A DNA stretch of 17,381 nt from Roseovarius sp. (lineage in GTDB: Bacteria; Pseudomonadota; Alphaproteobacteria; Rhodobacterales; Rhodobacteraceae), in the NCBI GenBank assembly GCA_021767845.1, contig JAASSQ010000032.1, positions 1-17,381 on the forward strand, written 5' to 3'. Under the pieces are notes generated by a model that made no database searches, was not told the DNA's origin, and saw nothing but the letters and a program-made list of their open reading frames with translations. Position 1 is the stretch's first letter. Each line of letters begins with the position of its first letter. The position numbers were made by a program, and so were the translations under genes. Shown in pieces: positions 5,702 to 12,923 of this stretch.

Positions 5702-6997
5702 ATGCTCAAGGACGAAGACCGCATCTTTACCAATCTCTACGGCATGCACGATCGGACGCTGAAAGGCGCGATCGCCCGTGGGCATTGGGACGAAACGGCG
5801 AAGATCCTGCAGAACGGGCGTGAGTGGATCATCGAGCAGATGAAGGCCAGCGGTCTGCGCGGGCGCGGTGGGGCCGGATTTCCCACCGGGCTCAAGTGGT
5901 CGTTCATGCCCAAGGAAAGCGACGGGCGGCCCAGTTACCTGGTGGTGAATGCCGACGAATCCGAGCCGGGCACCTGCAAGGACCGCGAGATCATGCGCCA
6001 CGATCCGCACACCCTGATCGAGGGGTGCCTGATCGCGTCCTACGCCATGCGGGCCCATGCCTGCTACATCTACATTCGCGGTGAATACATCCGCGAGCGC
6101 GAGGCGCTGCAGGCGGCGATCGACGAGGCCTACGAAGCCGGTCTGATCGGCCGGAACGCGTGCAAGTCGGGATACGATTTCGACCTCTACCTGCATCACG
6201 GGGCCGGGGCCTATATCTGTGGCGAGGAGACCGCGCTGCTGGAAAGCCTGGAAGGCAAGAAGGGGATGCCCCGGATGAAGCCGCCCTTCCCGGCCATGGC
6301 GGGGGTCTATGGGTGCCCGACGACGGTGAACAACGTGGAATCGATCGCCGTGGTGCCCACGATCCTGCGGCGCGGGCCGGAATGGTTCGCCGGGTTTGGC
6401 CGGCCCAACAACACCGGCACCAAGATCTTTGCCGTCTCGGGCCATGTGAACACGCCATGCGTGGTCGAGGAAGAGATGTCGATCTCTTTCGAGGAACTGA
6501 TCGACAAGCATTGCGGCGGCATTCGCGGCGGCTGGGACAATCTCAAGGCGGTGATCCCCGGCGGGTCGTCCGTGCCTTGCGTGCGCGGCGAGAACATGCG
6601 CGACGCGATCATGGATTTCGACGCGCTGAAGGACAAGGGATCGTCGCTCGGTACGGCGGCGGTGATCGTGATGGATCAATCCACCGACATCATCAAGGCG
6701 ATCTGGCGGCTGTCCAAGTTCTACAAGCACGAAAGCTGCGGCCAGTGTACGCCCTGCCGCGAGGGCACGGGCTGGATGATGCGGGTGATGGACCGGCTGG
6801 TGCGCGGCGAGGCCGAGGTGGACGAGATCGACATGCTGTTCGACGTGACCAAGCAGGTCGAGGGCCACACGATCTGTGCGCTCGGTGATGCCGCCGCCTG
6901 GCCGATCCAGGGGCTGATCCGAAATTTCCGCGACGAGATCGAGGATCGGATCAAGGCACAGAAAACCGGCCGCGTCAGCGCGGTCGCGGCGGAGTGA
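5702..6997 (+). CDS. nuoF: NADH-quinone oxidoreductase subunit F (FMN, NADH site, N3)
   Basis: The 51-kDa subunit (Nqo1), which oxidises NADH with FMN and holds [4Fe-4S] cluster N3 in the cytoplasmic tip of the peripheral arm. The 431-residue product has the glycine-rich nucleotide motif GRGGAGFPTGLKW (54-66), a second glycine-rich segment GAGAYICGEETALL (167-180), and the N3 ligands Cys346, Cys349 and Cys352 in ESCGQCTPCREGT, with Cys392 in GHTICALGDAAAWP. The length is normal for alphaproteobacteria. GAGGA at 5688-5692 is nine bases before the ATG. The C-terminal tail is alanine-rich (VSAVAAE) and resembles the end of NuoG (AQPVAAE). A lipoprotein gene starts four bases after the stop, the same arrangement as after nuoG. 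Confidence 0.98.
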   Translation: MLKDEDRIFTNLYGMHDRTLKGAIARGHWDETAKILQNGREWIIEQMKASGLRGRGGAGFPTGLKWSFMPKESDGRPSYLVVNADESEPGTCKDREIMRHDPHTLIEGCLIASYAMRAHACYIYIRGEYIREREALQAAIDEAYEAGLIGRNACKSGYDFDLYLHHGAGAYICGEETALLESLEGKKGMPRMKPPFPAMAGVYGCPTTVNNVESIAVVPTILRRGPEWFAGFGRPNNTGTKIFAVSGHVNTPCVVEEEMSISFEELIDKHCGGIRGGWDNLKAVIPGGSSVPCVRGENMRDAIMDFDALKDKGSSLGTAAVIVMDQSTDIIKAIWRLSKFYKHESCGQCTPCREGTGWMMRVMDRLVRGEAEVDEIDMLFDVTKQVEGHTICALGDAAAWPIQGLIRNFRDEIEDRIKAQKTGRVSAVAAE

Positions 6998-7001
6998 ACC
7001 G

Positions 7002-7328
7002 ATGCGGGGTATGATCCTTTCTCTGGCGGCGGTGATGGCGCTGGCCTCGTGCAGCGAGCGCGGCGAGCGGGTCACGTTCAACGGGATGTATTTCCCGGCC
7101 AAGTCCAGCAAGGCGTCGGACGACCGCAAGGATTTCGTCGTCACCGTGCGCCGTGTCGAGCAGGGGCTGGCGGAAGCGCGCGAAGCGGGCCGCTACGAGG
7201 CCACGAAATACTGCGTCAACAGTTTCGGCACCTCCGAGATCGACTGGGCGCAGGGGCCGGATGCCGATGCCGCACTGCTGGTGTCGAACGGACGTCTGAC
7301 GCTGAGGGGACGCTGCCAGATATGGTGA
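7002..7328 (+). CDS. putative lipoprotein between nuoF and nuoG
   Basis: A 108-residue protein of unknown function. The N-terminus is a short signal with a good lipobox (LASC; lipidated Cys17 if the first ATG is used). The mature part is hydrophilic and contains FVVTVRRVEQGLAEAREAGRY followed by Cys71 (KYCVNSFG), then Cys105 near the C-terminus (RGRC), a possible disulfide. The pattern F-x-V ... RYEA ... C vaguely resembles the lipoprotein gene after nuoG. GGAG at 6991-6994, inside the end of nuoF, is seven bases before the ATG; an in-frame ATG at 7011 is an alternative. The product would act in the cell envelope, on the opposite membrane face from NuoF. Its link to complex I rests only on gene position. 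Confidence 0.75.
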   Translation: MRGMILSLAAVMALASCSERGERVTFNGMYFPAKSSKASDDRKDFVVTVRRVEQGLAEAREAGRYEATKYCVNSFGTSEIDWAQGPDADAALLVSNGRLTLRGRCQIW

Positions 7329-7387
7329 CACCCTTTCTCATAACGGGCGGAATGCGGGCATGTTATTGCATAGCGCGCAGCCTTTCT

Positions 7388-7408
7388 CCCATCTGCGATG
7401 CAGATGGG
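7388..7408 (+). other. perfect inverted repeat in the gap before the DUF5333-like gene
   Basis: CCCATCTGC at 7388-7396 and GCAGATGGG at 7400-7408 are perfect complements around GAT. The gap between genes here is 127 bases (7329-7455), long for this operon. No T-run follows, so a classical terminator is unlikely; a processing or stability hairpin or a protein-binding palindrome is possible. I see no convincing internal promoter in the gap. Confidence 0.55.
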
Positions 7409-7455
7409 CCGGTGCGCGTGTGGTGCCGGGCCCCGTTGCTGAAAGGAGAGCACCC

Positions 7456-7869
7456 ATGACCCTCGTGAAATCCCTTGTTCTGAGTGCCGCGTTGACCGCG
7501 GCTGCCGCGACCGCCGGGGCCAAGGCCAACCCGGGCCTGGCCGGCGAGGAAGACATCAATGCCGGGCTGCTGGTCGTCGCCGTGGCCGACAAGATCAGGC
7601 GCGCATGCCCGGACATCTCGGCGCGGTTCCTGACCGCGCGGTCTTATATCACCACCCTGAAAAGCATGGCGTCCGAGCGGGGCTACTCGGATGGCGAGAT
7701 CGAGGCCTACATCAACGACGATCTCGAAAAGGAAAAGATGCGGATGCGGCGCAATGCCTTTTTCGAGTCGCGTGGCGCAAGCAATCTCGATCCGGCCAGC
7801 CTGTGCGCCCTCGGGAAAGCCGAAATCCAAAAGCAGAGCCAGATCGGCACGCTGCTGAGAACGAAGTGA
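7456..7869 (+). CDS. small secreted protein, DUF5333-like
   Basis: A 137-residue protein with a typical Sec signal peptide: Lys5, a hydrophobic alanine-rich core to about residue 20, and a likely cleavage after AGAKA. The mature protein is mostly helical and charged, with Cys51 (RRACPDIS) and Cys117 (SLCALGKAEI), which may form a disulfide in the periplasm. The ending LCALGKAEIQKQSQIGTLLR fits my memory of the DUF5333 family of Rhodobacterales; this is recollection, not a search. AAAGGAG at 7442-7448 is seven bases before the ATG, a strong site, and earlier in-frame starts lack one. The gene ends seven bases before nuoG. Function unknown; a periplasmic role linked to complex I is inferred from position only. 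Confidence 0.8.
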   Translation: MTLVKSLVLSAALTAAAATAGAKANPGLAGEEDINAGLLVVAVADKIRRACPDISARFLTARSYITTLKSMASERGYSDGEIEAYINDDLEKEKMRMRRNAFFESRGASNLDPASLCALGKAEIQKQSQIGTLLRTK

Positions 7870-7875
7870 GAAACC

Positions 7876-9864
7876 ATGTCTGACCTGCGCAAGATCATCA
7901 TCGACGATCAGGAAGTGGAAGTGGAAGGTGCGATGACGCTGATCCAGGCCTGCGAACAGGCCGGGATCGAGATTCCGCGGTTCTGCTATCACGAACGCCT
8001 GTCGATTGCCGGCAACTGCCGGATGTGCCTCGTCGAGGTGGTGGGCGGCCCGCCCAAACCCGCGGCGTCCTGCGCCATGCAGGTCAAGGATCTGCGCCCC
8101 GGTCCCGAAGGCCAGCCGCCGGTCGTCCGGACCAACTCGCCGATGGTCAAGAAGGCCCGCGAAGGGGTGATGGAGTTCCTGCTCATCAACCACCCGCTGG
8201 ATTGCCCGATCTGCGACCAGGGGGGCGAATGCGACCTGCAGGACCAGGCGATGGCCTATGGTGTGGATTTCAGCCGCTACCGCGAGCCCAAGCGCGCGGT
8301 GGACGATCTGGATCTCGGGCCGCTCGTGGAAACCCACATGACGCGCTGCATTTCCTGCACGCGCTGTGTGCGCTTCACCACCGAGGTGGCGGGCATCGCC
8401 CAGATGGGCCAGACCGGCCGGGGCGAGGATGCCGAGATCACCTCGTATCTGGGCGAGACGCTGGACAGCAACCTGCAGGGCAACATCATCGACCTCTGCC
8501 CGGTGGGGGCGCTTGTCTCGAAACCTTATGCCTTTACCGCGCGGCCCTGGGAGCTGACCAAGACCGAAACCATCGACGTGATGGATGCGCTCGGCTCGAA
8601 CATCCGGGTCGATACCAAGGGCCGCGAAGTGATGCGCATCCTGCCGCGCAACCATGACGGCGTGAACGAGGAGTGGATTTCCGACAAGACGCGCTTTGTC
8701 TGGGACGGGCTGCGCCGCCAGCGTCTTGACCGGCCATATGTGCGCGAAAACGGCAAACTGCGCGCGGCCACCTGGCCCGAGGCGCTGGAGGCCGCGGCAT
8801 CGGCGCTCAAGGGTGCCAAGAAAGTCTCTGGCTTGGTCGGTGATCTTGCCCCGGTGGAAGCGTCCTTTGCCCTCAAGCAATTGATCGAAGGGCTTGGCGG
8901 GTCGGTGGAATGCCGGACCGACGGGGCCAAACTGCCGGCGGGCAACCGTAGTGGCTACGTGGGCAACGTGGCGGTGGAAGATCTGGACACCGCGAAGGAA
9001 TTCGTGCTGATCGGCACCAACCCCGCGGTCGAGGCGCCGGTTCTGAACGCGCGTATCCGCAAGGCGTGGATCAACGGCGCGAACGTCACCGTGGTCGGCC
9101 CGAATGTCGATCTGACCTATGACTACATCCATGCCGGAACCGGGCGCGCGGCGTTGTCCAAGCTGAAAGCCGGGGACGACGCAATCGTGATCGTCGGGCA
9201 GGGCGCGTTGAGCGAGGCCGATGGCGAGGCCGTTCTGGCCGCCGCGCAGGCCATCTCGGGCCGGATGCTGGTTCTGCATACCGCCGCGTCGCGCGTGGGC
9301 GCGATGGATGCGGGTTGCACGACCGAAGGGGGCCTTGAGGCCGCCATCGACGGGGCGGACGTGATCTACAATCTCGGCGCCGACGAGGTGGAGATCCAGG
9401 ATGGTCCTTTTGTGATCTACCAGGGCAGCCACGGGGACCGGGGCGCACACCGCGCCGACGTGATCCTGCCCGCGGCCGCCTACACCGAGGAACAGGGCGT
9501 CTTCGTCAACACCGAAGGGCGGCCGCAACTGGCCCTGCGTGCGGGCTTCCCGCCGGGTGAGGCCAAGGAAAACTGGGCCATTCTGCGGGCGCTGTCGGGA
9601 GAAATGGGGCAGGCCTTGCCCTACGATTCGATGATCCAGCTGCGCAAAGCGCTTGTCGAGGAGGTGCCGCACCTGTCGCAGGTCGATCAGGTGATCGAGA
9701 ACGACTGGCAGCCGCTTCCGTCGGGCAAGCTGGGGGATGCGGATTTCCGGTTGGCGATCAAGGATTTCTACCTGACCAACCCGATCGCCCGCGCCAGCGA
9801 GCTGATGGCCGAACTGAGCGCCAACGCCAAGGCCCGTCGCGCACAGCCGGTGGCGGCGGAGTAA
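7876..9864 (+). CDS. nuoG: NADH-quinone oxidoreductase subunit G (N1b, N4, N5)
   Basis: The 75-kDa subunit (Nqo3), which wires electrons from NuoF/E towards NuoI. The 662-residue product carries, in order, the ferredoxin-like [2Fe-2S] cluster N1b (Cys37, Cys48, Cys51, Cys66), the His-ligated [4Fe-4S] cluster N5 (His106, Cys110, Cys113, Cys119 in INHPLDCPICDQGGEC) and the [4Fe-4S] cluster N4 (Cys158, Cys161, Cys164, Cys208). A molybdopterin-oxidoreductase-like domain, which binds no cofactor in complex I, fills the rest. I saw no extra N7-type CxxCxxxC motif, and the protein is much shorter than the roughly 900-residue Escherichia coli form, as is usual in alphaproteobacteria. The ribosome binding site is weak (GTGAGAAACC). 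The stop overlaps the next ATG (TAATG). Confidence 0.97.
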   Translation: MSDLRKIIIDDQEVEVEGAMTLIQACEQAGIEIPRFCYHERLSIAGNCRMCLVEVVGGPPKPAASCAMQVKDLRPGPEGQPPVVRTNSPMVKKAREGVMEFLLINHPLDCPICDQGGECDLQDQAMAYGVDFSRYREPKRAVDDLDLGPLVETHMTRCISCTRCVRFTTEVAGIAQMGQTGRGEDAEITSYLGETLDSNLQGNIIDLCPVGALVSKPYAFTARPWELTKTETIDVMDALGSNIRVDTKGREVMRILPRNHDGVNEEWISDKTRFVWDGLRRQRLDRPYVRENGKLRAATWPEALEAAASALKGAKKVSGLVGDLAPVEASFALKQLIEGLGGSVECRTDGAKLPAGNRSGYVGNVAVEDLDTAKEFVLIGTNPAVEAPVLNARIRKAWINGANVTVVGPNVDLTYDYIHAGTGRAALSKLKAGDDAIVIVGQGALSEADGEAVLAAAQAISGRMLVLHTAASRVGAMDAGCTTEGGLEAAIDGADVIYNLGADEVEIQDGPFVIYQGSHGDRGAHRADVILPAAAYTEEQGVFVNTEGRPQLALRAGFPPGEAKENWAILRALSGEMGQALPYDSMIQLRKALVEEVPHLSQVDQVIENDWQPLPSGKLGDADFRLAIKDFYLTNPIARASELMAELSANAKARRAQPVAAE

Positions 9865-10265
9865 TGAAGGTTGCGGCGCTCATATCGCCGCTGTCACTGG
9901 TCGTGGCCGGTGCCGTGTCGGGGTGTGAATCCACCGCGCCGCAGACGGCTGCGTTCAACCCGTCCTACCAGGGTGTCGAAACCCGGTTCCTGGGCGACGA
10001 TCTGGTCAACTTCCAGGTTCGGATGGTAGGAGCGCGGGACAGCGAGGACGTGAGTCGCTACGCCGAATGCGCCGCGGCTCAATACGCGCTGATCCGAGGA
10101 TATGGATTTGCGCGCCACTTGCGCACAAATGTTACCGAGTCGGGTGGAATCTGGCGCGGTGATGCGGTTTATACGATCTCGCCGGCCCTGCCGCGCGGAT
10201 TGAAGACAATCGACGCCGAAGTCGTCGCCGCCAATTGCGCGGAAAACGGAATACCGATGGTGTGA
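9864..10265 (+). CDS. putative lipoprotein between nuoG and nuoH
   Basis: A 133-residue protein of unknown function with a clear lipoprotein signal: Lys2, a hydrophobic stretch and VSGC, so Cys21 would be lipidated. The mature part contains NFQVRMVGARDSEDVSRYAE, then Cys69 and Cys125, a possible disulfide pair. The arrangement is loosely similar to the lipoprotein after nuoF, so the two may be distant relatives. The ATG shares a base with the nuoG stop (TAATG), and GGAG at 9858-9861 is very close to it, so expression probably depends on coupling. The second half (about 10080-10260) uses more AT-rich codons than its neighbours, such as GGA, ATA, TTG and AAT. The gap to nuoH is seven bases. Confidence 0.75.
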   Translation: MKVAALISPLSLVVAGAVSGCESTAPQTAAFNPSYQGVETRFLGDDLVNFQVRMVGARDSEDVSRYAECAAAQYALIRGYGFARHLRTNVTESGGIWRGDAVYTISPALPRGLKTIDAEVVAANCAENGIPMV

Positions 10266-10272
10266 GGACCTG

Positions 10273-11310
10273 ATGGCAGACTTCTTTACAACCCCGCTCG
10301 GGATCGCGGTGATCATCGTGGCGCAATGCCTGGCCGTTGTGGGCTTTGTCATGGTGTCGCTGCTGTTTCTCGTATACGGGGACCGCAAGATCTGGGCGGC
10401 GGTGCAGATGCGGCGCGGGCCTAACGTCGTGGGGGCGTTCGGGTTGCTTCAGACCGTCGCGGATGCGTTGAAATACGTGGTCAAGGAAGTCGTCGTGCCC
10501 GCGGGCGCCGACAAGGCCGTGTTCATCCTCGCGCCGATGACCAGCTTCGTTCTGGCGGTGCTGGCCTGGGCGGTGATCCCGCTGAACGAAGGCTGGGTGC
10601 TGAGCGATATCAACGTCGCGATCCTGTTCGTCTTCGCCGTGTCCTCGCTGGAGGTATACGGCGTCATCATGGGCGGGTGGGCCTCGAACTCGAAATACCC
10701 GTTCCTGGGCAGCCTGCGCTCGGCGGCGCAGATGATTTCCTACGAGGTGTCGATCGGCCTCATCATCATCGGCGTCATCATCTCGACCGGGTCGATGAAT
10801 TTCGGCTCGATCGTGGCGGCGCAGGACACGGCCTATGGCTTTTTCGGGTGGTATTGGCTGCCGCACCTGCCGATGGTGTTCCTGTTCTTCATCTCGGCCC
10901 TGGCCGAGACCAACCGGCCGCCGTTCGATCTGCCCGAAGCCGAATCCGAACTGGTGGCGGGCTACCAGGTTGAATATTCCTCGACGCCGTTCCTGCTGTT
11001 CATGGCGGGGGAATACATCGCCATCTTCCTCATGTGCGCGCTGACCTCGCTGCTGTTTTTCGGCGGCTGGCTGTCGCCCATTCCCGGCCTGCCGGACGGT
11101 GTGTTCTGGATGATCGCGAAGATGGCGTTCTTCTTCTTCCTCTTCGCGATGGTCAAGGCGATCACCCCGCGTTACCGCTATGACCAGTTGATGCGGATCG
11201 GGTGGAAGGTTTTCCTGCCGCTGTCGCTGGCCTGGGTGGTGATCGTGTCATTCCTTGCGAAATTCGAAGTGCTCGGCGGCATGTGGGCCCGTTGGGCGAT
11301 TGGAGGCTGA
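10273..11310 (+). CDS. nuoH: NADH-quinone oxidoreductase subunit H
   Basis: Membrane subunit (ND1/Nqo8) at the junction of the two arms, forming the entrance to the quinone cavity with NuoB and NuoD. The 345-residue product has about eight or nine hydrophobic helices. Conserved landmarks are DRKIWAAVQMRRGPNVVG (38-55), AAQMISYEVSIGL (151-163), and the acidic loop AETNRPPFDLPEAESELVAG (211-230) followed by YQVEYS, which lines the quinone channel. Asp38 stands where many homologues have Glu (ERK), which I recall as normal in alphaproteobacteria. TGAGGA, overlapping the stop of the preceding gene, serves as ribosome binding site four bases before the ATG. nuoI follows after three bases. Confidence 0.97.
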   Translation: MADFFTTPLGIAVIIVAQCLAVVGFVMVSLLFLVYGDRKIWAAVQMRRGPNVVGAFGLLQTVADALKYVVKEVVVPAGADKAVFILAPMTSFVLAVLAWAVIPLNEGWVLSDINVAILFVFAVSSLEVYGVIMGGWASNSKYPFLGSLRSAAQMISYEVSIGLIIIGVIISTGSMNFGSIVAAQDTAYGFFGWYWLPHLPMVFLFFISALAETNRPPFDLPEAESELVAGYQVEYSSTPFLLFMAGEYIAIFLMCALTSLLFFGGWLSPIPGLPDGVFWMIAKMAFFFFLFAMVKAITPRYRYDQLMRIGWKVFLPLSLAWVVIVSFLAKFEVLGGMWARWAIGG

Positions 11311-11313
11311 GCC

Positions 11314-11808
11314 ATGGCGAATATCGACTACGGACGCGCAGCGAGCTATTTCCTGCTGAAGGATGTCATCAAGGGCTTCCGGCTCGGGCTCAAGTATTTC
11401 TTCGCGCCCAAGGCCACCGTGAACTATCCCCACGAGAAAGGCCCGCTGAGCCCGCGGTTCCGCGGCGAACATGCGCTGCGCCGTTATCCCAACGGCGAGG
11501 AACGCTGCATCGCCTGCAAGCTGTGCGAGGCGATCTGCCCGGCGCAGGCGATCACCATCGACGCCGAACCGCGCGACGACGGCAGCCGCCGGACGACGCG
11601 CTATGACATCGACATGACGAAATGCATCTATTGCGGCTTCTGCCAGGAGGCGTGCCCGGTGGATGCGATCGTCGAGGGACCGAATTTCGAGTTCGCGACC
11701 GAAACCCGTGAAGAGCTGTTCTATGACAAGCAGAAGCTGCTTGAGAACGGCGAACGGTGGGAGGCGGAGATCGCCCGCAACCTCGAACTGGACGCGCCAT
11801 ACAGATGA
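11314..11808 (+). CDS. nuoI: NADH-quinone oxidoreductase subunit I (N6a, N6b)
   Basis: The 23-kDa subunit (TYKY/Nqo9), an 8Fe ferredoxin-like protein passing electrons from NuoG to cluster N2 in NuoB. The 164-residue product has an amphipathic N-terminal helix region (about 11-31), then two motifs: CIACKLCEAICP (Cys65, 68, 71, 75) and CIYCGFCQEACP (Cys104, 107, 110, 114). The eight cysteines bind N6a and N6b, each cluster using three ligands from one motif and the fourth from the other. GGAGG at 11302-11306 lies inside the end of nuoH, seven bases before the ATG. The TGA overlaps the ATG of the next gene (ATGA). Length and sequence are normal. Confidence 0.98.
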   Translation: MANIDYGRAASYFLLKDVIKGFRLGLKYFFAPKATVNYPHEKGPLSPRFRGEHALRRYPNGEERCIACKLCEAICPAQAITIDAEPRDDGSRRTTRYDIDMTKCIYCGFCQEACPVDAIVEGPNFEFATETREELFYDKQKLLENGERWEAEIARNLELDAPYR

Positions 11809-12218
11809 CCGATCCCAAGAACCCTTTCGAGGCGATGATGGCCCAAGCGCGGGAGATGGCGAAAGCCATGAATCCGGCGCTGGAGTCGTTTTCGCCCAAG
11901 GGGATGGAGAAACTCTGGCCCACCATGCCCAGGGACATCATGGAAATGACCTTTGGCAAGGGGATCAGCAGCGAGGGGCTCGATGCCAAGACGCGGCTTT
12001 TGCTGACTCTGGCGGGCCTGACCATGCTGGGCGCCCAAAGCGACGCGCAGATCCGCATGACGGTCCGCCACGCGCGGGAGGCGGGCGCCACCAAGGATGA
12101 GATCGCCGAGACCATCGCCCAGATGGCGGTGTTTGCCGGCATACCGTCCATGAACCGGGCGATGGAATTCGCCCGCGAGGTTCTGGACGAAACCGACGAA
12201 AAGGACAACGAGACATGA
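11805..12218 (+). CDS. carboxymuconolactone decarboxylase-family protein, probably non-catalytic
   Basis: A 137-residue soluble protein. An N-terminal helical part (1-50) precedes a carboxymuconolactone decarboxylase (CMD, PcaC-type) domain at about 54-127: LDAKTRLLLTLAGLTMLG, VRHAREAGATKDEIAETI and AVFAGIPSMNRAMEFAREVL. Against PcaC as I remember it (LRLHVRGAL and VYCGVPAAL), the conserved His is replaced by Thr86 and the Cys by Ala111. The protein has no cysteine at all and a single histidine (His89), so it cannot be an AhpD-like CxxC enzyme either. The ATG overlaps the nuoI stop and its own stop overlaps the nuoJ start, both ATGA, so it is embedded in the operon. No aromatic-degradation genes are nearby. 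A structural or assembly role is inference. Confidence 0.85.
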   Translation: MTDPKNPFEAMMAQAREMAKAMNPALESFSPKGMEKLWPTMPRDIMEMTFGKGISSEGLDAKTRLLLTLAGLTMLGAQSDAQIRMTVRHAREAGATKDEIAETIAQMAVFAGIPSMNRAMEFAREVLDETDEKDNET

Positions 12219-12823
12219 GCATTGCGGTGATGTCGTTCTACCTGTTTGCGGTCTCGGCGCTGGCCGGGGGGCTGTTCACGGTCATCAGCCGGAACCCCGT
12301 CCATTCGGTGCTGTGGCTGATCCTGGCGTTCATCAGTTCGGCCGGGCTGTTCGTGCTGCTCGGGGCCGAGTTCGTGGCGATGCTGCTGATCATCGTCTAC
12401 GTCGGCGCGGTGGCTGTTCTGTTCCTGTTCGTGGTGATGATGCTGGACGTGGATTTCGCGGCGCTCAAGGCCGAGATGGCGCGCTACATGCCGCTGGCCC
12501 TGCTGATCGGGGTCATCCTGCTGATGCAGTTCGGGCTGGCTTTCGGCAACTGGCAGATGGCCGACGGGGCCGAGGCCGCGCGCGGCGCGGTCACGCCGGA
12601 CGGGGTGGAGAACACCGCCGCCCTGGGGCTGTTGCTTTATGACCAGTACTTCCTGCTGTTCCAGACTGCAGGCCTGATCCTGCTGGTGGCGATGATCGGG
12701 GCGATCGTCCTGACGCTGCGCCACCGCACCGATGTCAAGCGGCAGGATGTGCTGGCGCAGATGTATCGCGACCCGGCCAAGGCGATGGAACTCAAGGACG
12801 TGAAGCCGGGGCAGGGGCTTTGA
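12215..12823 (+). CDS. nuoJ: NADH-quinone oxidoreductase subunit J
   Basis: Membrane subunit (ND6/Nqo10) between NuoH/A and NuoK, part of the path that couples quinone reduction to pumping. The 202-residue product has five hydrophobic helices. The third contains AEFVAMLLIIVYVGAVAVLF (51-70), with the conserved Tyr62 in the region known for its pi-bulge. AAGGA at 12201-12205 is nine bases before the ATG at 12215, which overlaps the previous stop; a second in-frame Met six residues'-worth of codons' distance minus one (residue 6) is a less likely start. A 100-base gap follows, the longest inside the cluster after the one at 7329-7455. Confidence 0.96.
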   Translation: MSIAVMSFYLFAVSALAGGLFTVISRNPVHSVLWLILAFISSAGLFVLLGAEFVAMLLIIVYVGAVAVLFLFVVMMLDVDFAALKAEMARYMPLALLIGVILLMQFGLAFGNWQMADGAEAARGAVTPDGVENTAALGLLLYDQYFLLFQTAGLILLVAMIGAIVLTLRHRTDVKRQDVLAQMYRDPAKAMELKDVKPGQGL

Positions 12824-12860
12824 TCGACTGAAGCCAAACGCGGCGCGACAGACACGACAA

Positions 12861-12880
12861 GCCCCGGCGCGCACCGGGGC
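12861..12880 (+). other. GC hairpin in the nuoJ-nuoK gap
   Basis: GCCCCGG at 12861-12867 pairs perfectly with CCGGGGC at 12874-12880 around a 6-base loop. Similar short strings flank it on both sides (GCGCGACAGACA at 12844-12855 and GCGCGACAAGGACA beginning at 12880). No T-tract follows. It could be a processing or stability element or a weak attenuator; the nuoK ribosome binding site is about 30 bases further on. Function is inferred. Confidence 0.45.
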
Positions 12881-12923
12881 GCGACAAGGACAAGACGGAC
12901 GGGCAAGGCCCGGAGGGACACGC

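Noticed and set aside
7876..9864. NuoG truncated at its C-terminus
   Set aside because: 662 residues is the usual size in alphaproteobacteria; only enterobacterial NuoG is much longer.
12824..12923. Intrinsic terminator between nuoJ and nuoK
   Set aside because: The GC hairpin is not followed by a T-run, and nuoK to nuoN must still be transcribed.
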